9,830 nt of DNA from assembly GCA_030151145.1 (NCBI GenBank), contig JASLEL010000251.1:1-9830 (forward strand), read 5' to 3'. Under the pieces are notes generated by a model, which saw only the letters and a program-made list of their open reading frames with translations, did not search any database and was not told the DNA's origin. This DNA comes from Aquirhabdus sp. (GTDB lineage: Bacteria > Pseudomonadota > Gammaproteobacteria > Pseudomonadales > Moraxellaceae). A program made the position numbers and the translations under genes. Shown here in pieces: positions 1 to 6,917 of this stretch (position 1 is its first letter; the number at the start of each line of letters is the position of its first letter).

Positions 1-833
1 TCAAGCGCGATACGGATCGGGCGGATCACCATATAGCTGCCGCCCGCCATCCATGCCGGACCTTCGGCACCCGCCCAGACAAACTGGTTCAGCGCCTCGG
101 GACTCGTGGTATCAACATTCATGGTGCCGTCTTTAAAGCCCATCTGGTTACGACCCGTCTCGCCATGGTGGAACGCCCCGGTGAAGCCCATCTGCGCCCA
201 GCGCATGACCGCGATATCCTTGGCGGCCTTCGCGAGCCGTCGCACCGCATACTCCACCACTTGTGGATCATCGGCACAGGCCTGTACTGACAGATCACCA
301 CCTGTACGCTCCGGGTCCAGCTGATCACCGGGGAAACGTGGCAGATCGACCAGCGCATCCGGCAGCGACTTGGCTATACCAAAGCGATCCTGCCCGTCTT
401 TGGTAAATAAGGTACGACCAAAACCGAAAGTGATGGTCAGACGCGATGCGGCGATACCGACTGCGGCACCAGACTCACGCGCAGGCTGATCCTTATTGGT
501 CTTGGGATCAAAATCGCTCGCGCCACGGGTCATCTCGGCAGCCGCATCGGTCCATGCGCGTAGCAATTTGATCAGATCATCGCGACTGCCTGATACCATA
601 TCAAAGGCAATAAAGTAGGTATGGCGCTGGATCGGCGTGGTTATCCCCGCCTGATGCGCACCCCAGAATGGCTCAACCGCAGGTGGCCGATGACCACACG
701 CTGGCGGATGACCATGATCCTGATGCGGCTCGGCACGACTTGGCTGGACCAGCGGCAACGCTGTACCCGCCAGCGCCAGACCGGTCAGGAAACGGCGACG
801 GCCTAAAGCAGGCTTTTGATCATCATGGCTCAT
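1..833 (-). CDS. efeB: Dyp-type haem peroxidase, EfeB-like, Tat-exported (C-terminus beyond left edge)
   Basis: Periplasmic haem peroxidase of the dye-decolorising (Dyp) family, most like EfeB, which is linked to ferrous iron uptake and proposed to release iron from haem. The first 277 residues are visible and the frame is still open at base 1. Residues 12-17 (RRRFLT) followed by a hydrophobic stretch form a twin-arginine signal, with likely cleavage after SRA (residue 34). Residues 232-237 read GFKDGT, the Dyp signature, whose Asp (D235) is the catalytic distal residue. The proximal haem His would lie outside the window. Residues 37-48 are unusually rich in His (H37, H40, H42, H48) with C46. 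The ATG overlaps the stop of the upstream propeller gene in an ATGA, so the two are translationally coupled. The family is clear; the exact substrate (deferrochelatase or general peroxidase) is inferred. Confidence 0.93.
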   Translation of the reverse strand, partial: MSHDDQKPALGRRRFLTGLALAGTALPLVQPSRAEPHQDHGHPPACGHRPPAVEPFWGAHQAGITTPIQRHTYFIAFDMVSGSRDDLIKLLRAWTDAAAEMTRGASDFDPKTNKDQPARESGAAVGIAASRLTITFGFGRTLFTKDGQDRFGIAKSLPDALVDLPRFPGDQLDPERTGGDLSVQACADDPQVVEYAVRRLAKAAKDIAVMRWAQMGFTGAFHHGETGRNQMGFKDGTMNVDTTSPEALNQFVWAGAEGPAWMAGGSYMVIRPIRIAL

Positions 834-1981
834 GGTGTTGCCCAGCGCAGCGCATTGATGTCGTCCTCGACATAGTAGAAACCTTTGCCATCCGGCGTCA
901 GGGCCAGACCAAACAGATTGCCGTTACCCGGCGGCGACTGCGCCTGATCCGTGTTCAGCCAGTGGGCATAGATCTGCTTGCCGCTGATGGGATCAATCTC
1001 GACGATCTGACCATTTTTACCGTTGTTCACCACCAGATGACCTTGCGGCGTCATCACCATCGCCAGCGGCCACGCCAGTAAACCTTCTTTGGTGATCAGC
1101 TTGCCTTTACCGGCACTGCTGGTGCGCGTACTGGCCTGACTGATGGCGGTGATTTCATTGTCCAGACCATCGGTCACATACAAGGTATCGTCTGCACCCA
1201 GCGCAAGACCGGTGGGTCCAAACAGGAAGTTGTCGCGATCGGCACGCTGCGAGAAGCCGTCACCAATGATGGTCTGACTCTGCAGTACGGGTGGTTTACC
1301 CGCAGGGACTGTCAGCTCCAGACGCAGCACCGTCGCCTGATGGATGATCTCGGGATAATGGGTCGCCGGATCGATCACATTAGGCCCTTTCAGACCAAAG
1401 CCGGCCATACTGATAAAGATCGTGGCATGGTCGCCTTTATCCACCGTCACCATGTTGCCCCATGGGCCATTGATGGTCGGGCTGGTCCATGTGGCGACGT
1501 GATTGCCATTGGGATCAAAGACCAGAATACAGCCATCGCCTTTAGTCGCAGTCGTACCATCCGTGCTCGGTGTGCTGCCAACGATGACCCAGCCAGTCTG
1601 CAGCATCGTCATGGCCGTCGTCAGACCGACACCGCCGGGACAGTCTTTCAGCTTGGGACTGACCTGTGCAAAGAGCTTGGTCTCTTTGGTGCCGGGACGA
1701 TAACGCATGATCGAGGTGCCGGTACCCTGCAGATTTGAGATATTGTTGAAATTATCCACCAGCACATCATCTTTCTGGATCGCGCCGACGGTCGCGGGTG
1801 CGACCACGACGGCATAAGGATTCACATCGCCATTATCCGGGATGGTCGAGGTCAGGAACTTATGCTTGTGGATAGTTTCCAGCATGCCTTTAGGCTCATC
1901 CGCCATGGCAGCCGCACTGCACAGCCCCATGACCCATACCGTCAGAATGCGTGGCGTCATACGTGATTTAAATATGGTCAT
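830..1981 (-). CDS. Exported NHL/SMP-30-like beta-propeller protein
   Basis: Predicted periplasmic beta-propeller of 383 residues. An N-terminal signal peptide (positive residues, then hydrophobic residues 12-25) probably ends at AMA before DEP, residue 27. Repeated propeller-like strands follow: GPTGLALGADDTLYVTDG (255-272), AMVMTPQGHLVVNN (307-320) and LFGLALTPDGKGFYYVED (356-373), each the hydrophobic-DG-LYV type of NHL and SMP-30 repeats. The mature part has only two cysteines (C114, C151), which could form a disulphide. An ATG at 1999 would add six residues but has no ribosome site. The ATG at 1981 has AAGAG 8 nt upstream and gives a better signal peptide, so I chose it. It lies 24 bp after the porin stop and overlaps the peroxidase start by 4 bp. 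Its role is unknown; ligand binding or partnering with the peroxidase is inferred from context only. Confidence 0.85.
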   Translation of the reverse strand: MTIFKSRMTPRILTVWVMGLCSAAAMADEPKGMLETIHKHKFLTSTIPDNGDVNPYAVVVAPATVGAIQKDDVLVDNFNNISNLQGTGTSIMRYRPGTKETKLFAQVSPKLKDCPGGVGLTTAMTMLQTGWVIVGSTPSTDGTTATKGDGCILVFDPNGNHVATWTSPTINGPWGNMVTVDKGDHATIFISMAGFGLKGPNVIDPATHYPEIIHQATVLRLELTVPAGKPPVLQSQTIIGDGFSQRADRDNFLFGPTGLALGADDTLYVTDGLDNEITAISQASTRTSSAGKGKLITKEGLLAWPLAMVMTPQGHLVVNNGKNGQIVEIDPISGKQIYAHWLNTDQAQSPPGNGNLFGLALTPDGKGFYYVEDDINALRWATP

Positions 1982-2005
1982 CTGTATCGCTCTTATCATG
2001 AAATT

Positions 2006-3451
2006 TTAAAACGAGATGTTGGTGCGCAGCCCCAGCACCAGTTCATTGGCGATTCGGGTCTCTGGCGCATTGAGATTCGGGATACCAGCACCGGGATTAA
2101 AGACATACTGGATGTCCGGCTGCAGTTGAATCCACGGCTTGAGCTGATACTGATAAGTCAGCTCGACAAAGCTCTCATGACCGCGCACAGGTCCCGGCGG
2201 ATTGTTGCCGTAGCTGATGTTATCCACATCGAGTCCGCGGGCACGCGTACTGACATGGGCATAGCCAAAGCCCAGACCCAACGTGTCGTCGGTACGATAA
2301 TGAAAAGGACTGTGAAACACCATGCCCAGATTGAGGCTGGCATCGATCAAATTGCGGTCGCTGAGCGGTGTACCCATAGCGCGGGCAAAGATCCCAATGG
2401 TGCGGTTCGGGTCTTTACTGTCACGCCAGACCAACTTGTCCATCACACCATAAAAAGCATAGTTGCCCTGATGCTGCTGCGGATTGCCGCTGGTATCTGG
2501 AAACGCCTGCGACAGACCACCATCATCGAAACGCTGATCAGCGAATTTCTTGCTGTCATACCATGCGCCCAATCGATAGGTCCAGCCCAGCGGCTGAGCC
2601 TCATCCGGTGACACCATGCTGCCCAATGCCGGATACGAGAACTGCACTTCTGCGATCGCCAATTGCCCCTCCCCCAGAGGGAAGCTGGTGCCGTGGTTGT
2701 TCTGCTTCTGCGGATCACTGCCATCATCGTGCTTGACGGGCGTACCATTAAACAGCCCCGCCAGTATGGTCACACCATCCACCGGACGATAATTAATCCG
2801 GCCACCGAGCGCAGACAAGGGATAGGCCGGACCACCGCCGGGCATGTCCGCCGACGGCAGCATTGGCCAACCAAACATGGTATTCACAAAGTACAGCGCA
2901 TTGCTGCTGACCATGAACTCCTGATCCAGACTCTGCTGACCGATTTTGACATTCAGACGGTCTTCATCCAGAAATTTCTGCGAGTACCACAGTTCCCACA
3001 GCCGTGTAGAAGCATCTGATTCAATACCACTGGCGGTCTGCAGGGTCTGCAGATTGTCCGTACTCAGGTTACGACCATGGATATTGAGTCCACTGACATT
3101 GAAAGTCCCGCCGTATAAGCCGAAGGCACGCCGGGTATCCATCTGCAGCACGACTTGCGTCAGACCATCGTAATCAAAGCCTTTTTTGGTTCCGCCTGTG
3201 GTATTGCCCAGATATTCACTGGTTTCCTGTACCGCAAACGTGATGCCGTATTTGCTCAGCTCCCGGCGCAGGCCCCACATATCGCCCAGCAGCACAGGAC
3301 TACGATTGATCCCATCGACAAAGCCAAACAGACCACCACCACTCTTCTGGTTTTCATCTGAGGATGCCGGGATCGAAATGGGCGGCGGTGCGGCAAAGGC
3401 CAAGGCAGGACAAGCACCCATACAAAGTGACAGCAGAATCCGTTTACGCAT
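2006..3451 (-). CDS. OprB-family carbohydrate-type outer-membrane porin
   Basis: Outer-membrane beta-barrel porin of 481 residues. Residues 1-20 (MRKRILLS... to AFA) form a Sec signal peptide. The early mature region has LLGDMWGLRRELSKYGITF, the characteristic opening of the OprB family, followed by EYLGNTTGG. The rest alternates amphipathic strands and ends in a terminal Phe (NISF), as expected for insertion by the BAM machinery. A longer frame opens at 3517, but its first codons lie upstream of the predicted transcription start (about 3491), so the ATG at 3451 is preferred. It is preceded directly by GGTGATC, complementary to the 16S rRNA tail. It is the first gene of the leftward operon, under a Fur-like operator. 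OprB relatives usually carry sugars; the iron-linked context makes another solute possible. Confidence 0.9.
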   Translation of the reverse strand: MRKRILLSLCMGACPALAFAAPPPISIPASSDENQKSGGGLFGFVDGINRSPVLLGDMWGLRRELSKYGITFAVQETSEYLGNTTGGTKKGFDYDGLTQVVLQMDTRRAFGLYGGTFNVSGLNIHGRNLSTDNLQTLQTASGIESDASTRLWELWYSQKFLDEDRLNVKIGQQSLDQEFMVSSNALYFVNTMFGWPMLPSADMPGGGPAYPLSALGGRINYRPVDGVTILAGLFNGTPVKHDDGSDPQKQNNHGTSFPLGEGQLAIAEVQFSYPALGSMVSPDEAQPLGWTYRLGAWYDSKKFADQRFDDGGLSQAFPDTSGNPQQHQGNYAFYGVMDKLVWRDSKDPNRTIGIFARAMGTPLSDRNLIDASLNLGMVFHSPFHYRTDDTLGLGFGYAHVSTRARGLDVDNISYGNNPPGPVRGHESFVELTYQYQLKPWIQLQPDIQYVFNPGAGIPNLNAPETRIANELVLGLRTNISF

Positions 3452-3483
3452 GATCACCACACAAGAAAAGACAAGAATGAAAT

Positions 3484-3498
3484 TAAGAATGATTCTTA
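3484..3498. promoter_or_regulatory. Putative Fur box (perfect 15-bp palindrome)
   Basis: TAAGAATGATTCTTA is a perfect inverted repeat around a central base, in the 7-1-7 layout of Fur operators. It matches the consensus TGATAATNATTATCA at 10 of 14 informative positions, and the GAATNATTC core is common in known Fur boxes. It covers the predicted start point and touches the -10 element of the leftward operon, an ideal place for repression by iron-loaded Fur. The presence of an EfeB-type peroxidase in that operon supports iron control. Confidence 0.75.
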
Positions 3499-3526
3499 TT
3501 ATTACAGAGTGTCTCATTTGTGTAAA
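3498..3526 (-). promoter_or_regulatory. Sigma70-type promoter of the porin-propeller-peroxidase operon
   Basis: Read on the minus strand: -35 TTTACA (3526-3521, 5 of 6 to consensus), a 17-bp spacer, and -10 AATAAT (3503-3498, 5 of 6), with TGT directly before the -10 as in an extended -10. Transcription should start near 3491, giving a leader of about 40 nt before the porin ATG at 3451. The -10 shares its last base with the Fur-like palindrome. Confidence 0.75.
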
Positions 3527-3537
3527 TCATGCCCATA

Positions 3538-3566
3538 GAAAATTTGCGCCTAAAAATGAAAATTTG
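3538..3566. repeat. 9-bp direct repeat GAAAATTTG, two copies 20 bp apart
   Basis: GAAAATTTG occurs at 3538-3546 and 3558-3566, exactly 20 bp apart, so both copies face the same side of the helix. Relative to the predicted leftward start they lie at about -47 to -55 and -67 to -75, the usual place for an activator site or an A/T-rich UP element. Each copy has an AAAATTT core. No regulator is identified. Confidence 0.5.
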
Positions 3567-3586
3567 ACGTCTTCAACCTTCAATAG

Positions 3587-3671
3587 AATCAACAAATTAA
3601 TCAAATATCAAACAAACACACCAATAATCCATACTAAACACCAATCACACATAAACACATCCTCTCACATC
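3587..3671 (+). other. 85-nt tract with no G on the plus strand, within the divergent intergenic region
   Basis: Not one G occurs on the plus strand between the G at 3586 and the G at 3672. The composition is 43 A, 26 C and 16 T. It is part of the gene-free stretch 3452-3869, which otherwise holds the leftward promoter and Fur-like box (3484-3526), the direct repeat (3538-3566) and GTCTAA motifs (3783-3851). An A/C-rich, G-free transcript would be unstructured; it could be a Rho loading region or simply low-complexity spacer DNA. I see no convincing gene here. Confidence 0.55.
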
Positions 3672-3825
3672 GCTCATACTGATTGAAAAATGAAGTTTGC
3701 TCTTGGCTCCGAGTCAATGGATTCTACAAAAGAGATGCTGTTTCAAACGACAATCCCTGACGTGCAGGCCGCAAAACGCTCAGTCTAAATAACGGGTTCA
3801 CTTCACGTAATCTTCACTCGCGGTT

Positions 3826-3851
3826 GTCTAAGCTTCATACAGTCATTAGAC
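3826..3851. repeat. Inverted repeat GTCTAA / TTAGAC just upstream of the desaturase
   Basis: GTCTAA at 3826-3831 and its reverse complement TTAGAC at 3846-3851 are 20 bp apart centre to centre. A third copy, GTCTAA, sits at 3783-3788. The pair ends 4 bp before the ribosome site (AGGAA, 3856-3860) of the desaturase. It may be an operator for the lipid operon, but the half-sites are short and could be chance. Confidence 0.3.
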
Positions 3852-3869
3852 CGTCAGGAAGCGCAAGTC

Positions 3870-4814
3870 ATGAGTCACGCCGACGAACTTTCACCCACGC
3901 TTACGCCCTCTTCAGAGGCGTCGACGGTGGATCGCAAGGTTGACTGGGTGCGCATCATTCCATTTATCGCGATGCATCTGGCGTGTGTGGCTGTGTTCTT
4001 TGTCGGCTTTTCCTGGTTCGCGCTCTGCGTCATGCTGGGCTTTTATCTGATCCGCATGTTTGCGATCACGGCGTTCTATCACCGTTACTTCTCGCACAAA
4101 GCGTTCAAGACCAGTCGACCAGTGCAATTCATATTTGCACTGGTCGGTGTCATGAGCACTCAAAACGGCCCGCTCTGGTGGGCAGGTCACCATCGGCATC
4201 ACCACCGCCATGCGGATCAGAGCGCTGATCTGCACTCCCCTCGCGATGGCTTCTGGTATAGCCATATGGGCTGGTTTCTCAACAAACAGAACTATGCAAC
4301 GCCTGAGCATCTGGTGAAAGACTGGATCAAGTTCCCCGAGCTGGGCTGGCTGGACCGTCATTCGGTATTGGTCTCCATGCTGACGGCCGGGATGTTTTGG
4401 CTGCTGGGGCACTGGCTGGGCAGAGCCTATCCACAGTTACATACCAATAGCCTACAGCTGTTTGTCTGGGGCTTTCTGCTATCGACCGTGCTGCTGACTC
4501 ATGTGACGCTTACCATCAACTCGTTCGCCCATCGATACGGCTTTCGCACGTATATCACCAAAGACGACAGCCGCAATAACTGGTTTCTCGCCATCATCAC
4601 TTTGGGCGAAGGCTGGCATAACAATCATCACTTCTGTCCCGCCAGTATCCGGCAAGGATTTGTCTGGTGGCAGATCGATATCAGCTTTTATGTGCTCAGA
4701 GTGATGGCGGCCTGTGGTCTCATCTGGGATCTGGTCCCGATTCCCGCCAAAGCCTTTGATCCGGCCTATCGCGTATCCCCCTCCGCTCTGCAACAGCACG
4801 CTCAGAGGGGATAA
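3870..4814 (+). CDS. Membrane fatty acid desaturase (delta-9 type, di-iron)
   Basis: Integral-membrane, O2-dependent fatty acid desaturase of 314 residues, about the usual length for bacterial delta-9 acyl-CoA or acyl-lipid enzymes. All three histidine boxes are present: H71-RYFS-H76; HRHHHRHAD at 108-116; and WHNNHH at 249-254. N217 before a further His (NSFAHRYG) also fits the metal-binding set. LHSPRDGFWYSHMGW (121-135) is typical of the family. Hydrophobic spans at about 27-67, 85-97, 166-183 and 196-216 pack around the boxes. The ATG has AGGAA 9 nt upstream. It is first in the six-gene rightward operon, 2 bp before the FAD oxidoreductase, and would supply cis double bonds to the methyltransferases downstream. 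The regioselectivity is inferred from family resemblance. It needs an electron donor, which is not encoded here. Confidence 0.93.
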   Translation: MSHADELSPTLTPSSEASTVDRKVDWVRIIPFIAMHLACVAVFFVGFSWFALCVMLGFYLIRMFAITAFYHRYFSHKAFKTSRPVQFIFALVGVMSTQNGPLWWAGHHRHHHRHADQSADLHSPRDGFWYSHMGWFLNKQNYATPEHLVKDWIKFPELGWLDRHSVLVSMLTAGMFWLLGHWLGRAYPQLHTNSLQLFVWGFLLSTVLLTHVTLTINSFAHRYGFRTYITKDDSRNNWFLAIITLGEGWHNNHHFCPASIRQGFVWWQIDISFYVLRVMAACGLIWDLVPIPAKAFDPAYRVSPSALQQHAQRG

Positions 4815-4816
4815 CC

Positions 4817-6091
4817 ATGCGTATTGCGATCATCGGGACAGGCATCGCAGGGCTCACGAGCGCGTGGTTACTCCACGAGGCGCATGCTGTCACGCTCTAT
4901 GAAAAAAACGACTATATCGGCGGGCATACGGATACACATGATGTGCGGGTGGATGGGCAGACACTGGCGGTAGATACGGGATTTATCGTCTTCAATAAAC
5001 ACAACTATCCGCTGTTCTGCCATATGCTGCGCGAGTTGGGCGTGGACTGGCAAACCAGCAACATGAGTTTTTCCGTCAATAATCTGCACTCAAAACTGGC
5101 CTACAACCCGAGCACGCTCGGGGCATTGCTGCTGAATATTCAGAACGTGCTCAATCCGCGCTTTCGCCGCATGATGCGAGATCTATGGCGTTTTTATCAG
5201 CAAACCCGAGACATCAACGTCCAGCGGATCCCACATGATCTGACCGTCGCGGCTTTTCTGGATGAGCATCAGTATTCGGCGGATTTTCGCGAGGAGCATC
5301 TATATCCTATGTGCGGTGCACTGTGGTCGGCCAATCACCGTGAAGTGGCGGCATTGCCCTTGAAGTTTGTGCTGGGCTTTTTTCAGAATCACCGCATGCT
5401 GCAAATCACAGACCGACCCGAATGGCTGACCGTCCGCGGTGGATCGGCGCGCTATGTCGATGCGCTGCGCAAGACCCTGAACGTCGTCTGGGAAAATGGC
5501 GCGATTGCGGTACACAGGACCCGCGATGAGGTCACCGTGCAGACGGCTCAGGGCAGTGCCTGCTTTGATTATGTGATCTTTGCCTGCCACGCCGATCAGG
5601 CCATGGTGCTATTGGATAGCATGACGCCAGTAGAACAGCGCATCCTGTCTGCTTTTCGCTTTCGTCCCAATACCATGGTGCTGCATACCGATGCCAGTGT
5701 GATGCCCCAAGCACAGTCCAACTGGGCCAGCTGGCAAGTACGCGTCGCGACAGACGCCCAAACCGCGACACCGACTTACAGCTTCAGTTACTGGATGAAT
5801 CGTCTGCAGAACCTGCCCACAGATACGCCGGTGCTCGCTACCCTCAATCCGAATGCACCAATCAACCCAGACCATATCCTCATTACCCGCCAGTACACCC
5901 ATCCCTTGTTCGATACTGCCGCCCTGGATGCGCAAGCCGAATGGCCACAGATCAACGGGCGACATCGTAGCTACTTTTGCGGTGCGTACTGGGGCTGGGG
6001 ATTTCATGAAGACGGCGTCAAGAGTGCTTATCGCGTCGTCGAGCATTTGCGGCATCATCTGGTACAAGGAGTGCATGCACATGCGGGCTGA
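4817..6091 (+). CDS. FAD-dependent oxidoreductase, amine-oxidase/desaturase fold
   Basis: Flavoprotein of 424 residues. It opens with a Rossmann dinucleotide motif (G7-T-G9-I-A-G12), an acidic residue at the end of the second strand (E29), and the NDYIGGHTDTH loop typical of the amine-oxidase/phytoene-desaturase superfamily. The C-terminal YFCGAYWGWGFHEDGVKSAY (386-405) is the second FAD-contact motif. There is no signal peptide. It belongs to the group (COG2907-like) that recurs next to DUF1365 and Cfa-like genes in proteobacteria. In that setting it probably oxidises acyl chains of membrane lipids, perhaps adding a second double bond; substrate and direction of catalysis are inferred. The ATG follows GAGGGGAT, is 2 bp after the desaturase stop, and the gene overlaps the DUF1365 gene by 11 bp. 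Confidence 0.9.
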   Translation: MRIAIIGTGIAGLTSAWLLHEAHAVTLYEKNDYIGGHTDTHDVRVDGQTLAVDTGFIVFNKHNYPLFCHMLRELGVDWQTSNMSFSVNNLHSKLAYNPSTLGALLLNIQNVLNPRFRRMMRDLWRFYQQTRDINVQRIPHDLTVAAFLDEHQYSADFREEHLYPMCGALWSANHREVAALPLKFVLGFFQNHRMLQITDRPEWLTVRGGSARYVDALRKTLNVVWENGAIAVHRTRDEVTVQTAQGSACFDYVIFACHADQAMVLLDSMTPVEQRILSAFRFRPNTMVLHTDASVMPQAQSNWASWQVRVATDAQTATPTYSFSYWMNRLQNLPTDTPVLATLNPNAPINPDHILITRQYTHPLFDTAALDAQAEWPQINGRHRSYFCGAYWGWGFHEDGVKSAYRVVEHLRHHLVQGVHAHAG

Positions 6092-6917
6092 TCTCTTTCT
6101 GGCTGCGGCGCATATCCGGCATCGCCGTTATCTACCCAAGCCGCATGCCTTTAGCTATGACATGGGCTATCTGCTGTTTGACATCGATGCCATGCAGCAG
6201 ATCTGTGACCGTAGTCCATGGTGGTCCTACAATCGCTTTAACCTCATCAGCCTCTATGAGCAAGACTTGCTCAAGCCCACAGAGACGACGTCAGCCACAT
6301 CCAGCATGCCTCATCCAGTCCGGCAAGCCTTATCAGACGCCCTGCAAAGACAACTCGGCTACAAACTCGGCGCGCTGCAGCCAGTCTACGTCCTGACGCT
6401 GCCCCGCTATCTCGGATTTGCGTTTAATCCTGTGAGCTTCTACTGGATCTATAGCGAAGATCATCAGCATCTGGCCTGCGTTGCGGCCCATATCACCAAT
6501 ACCCCTTGGCACGAACAACACCTCTACTGCTTCCGCTGTACTCATACCGCGACGTCCTCAGCCTCTTCCTCACCGGTTTATCGCTATATATTTGACAAGC
6601 AGTTTCATGTCTCGCCATTTATGCCGATGTCGCTGGACTATGACTGGCGCTTCAAACTGGCCCAAGATCACACAAGCGGACCGTCAGCCATTCATATGCA
6701 GCTCAAAAAAGGCCCGCAATTGATCTTTGATGCCACCATGAGCTTTCGCCTGACGCCAATGTCACGCATTCATCAGCAGCTATTCCCGCTCCGCTACCCG
6801 CTGCAAAGTCTCAAAATCGTCAGTGCCATTTACTGGCAAGCACTCAAACTGTGGCTAAAACGGGTGCCGTTCTACACCCATCCCCGCAAAATGCCGTCTG
6901 CAGGATCATCATCATGA
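6081..6917 (+). CDS. DUF1365 family protein
   Basis: Conserved protein of unknown function, 278 residues, close to the family's normal length. Family hallmarks are visible in order: HIRHRRYLPKPHAF (11-24), RYLGFAFNPVSFYW (109-122), NTPWHEQHLY (140-149), KQFHVSPFMPM (173-183) and the C-terminal YWQALKLWLKRVPFYTHP (251-268). The many conserved His residues suggest metal or cofactor binding, but no catalytic role is established to my knowledge. DUF1365 is almost always found between an FAD oxidoreductase and a Cfa-like methyltransferase, exactly as here. Upstream ATGs in this frame (5853, 6075) lie inside the oxidoreductase gene. AAGGAG (6066-6071) sits 9 nt before the ATG at 6081 and only 3 nt before that at 6075, so 6081 is chosen. 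It overlaps the next gene by ATGA. Confidence 0.92.
   Translation: MRADLFLAAAHIRHRRYLPKPHAFSYDMGYLLFDIDAMQQICDRSPWWSYNRFNLISLYEQDLLKPTETTSATSSMPHPVRQALSDALQRQLGYKLGALQPVYVLTLPRYLGFAFNPVSFYWIYSEDHQHLACVAAHITNTPWHEQHLYCFRCTHTATSSASSSPVYRYIFDKQFHVSPFMPMSLDYDWRFKLAQDHTSGPSAIHMQLKKGPQLIFDATMSFRLTPMSRIHQQLFPLRYPLQSLKIVSAIYWQALKLWLKRVPFYTHPRKMPSAGSSS

Noticed and set aside
1340..1738. Long plus-strand frames opposite the propeller and porin genes.
   Set aside because: They are antisense shadows of genes with clear signal peptides and family motifs on the minus strand.
3564..3569. TTGACG as a -35 box for a rightward promoter.
   Set aside because: The best -10-like hexamer (TAGAAT) is only 14 bp away, too close, and nothing convincing lies at 16-18 bp.
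3186..3686. A 166-residue plus-strand frame running from the porin gene into the intergenic region.
   Set aside because: It is antisense to the porin's conserved N-terminal region and its tail is low-complexity A/C-rich DNA, with no protein-like features.
3690..3788. A 32-codon plus-strand reading frame (starts MKFALGSE) in the intergenic region.
   Set aside because: It has no ribosome site, no recognisable features and lies in regulatory DNA; a chance frame is likelier.
3700..3869. Search for a singlet-oxygen type ECF sigma (RpoE/ChrR) promoter before the desaturase, since similar clusters are often in that regulon.
   Set aside because: No TGATC-type -35 element is present in this stretch, and no rpoE or chrR gene lies in the window.
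4903..4909. Slippery heptamer A-AAA-AAC in the correct register within the FAD oxidoreductase (codons 29-31), a possible -1 frameshift site.
   Set aside because: The -1 frame hits a TGA at 4939-4941 after ten codons and would truncate the protein; the full-length frame carries all family motifs.
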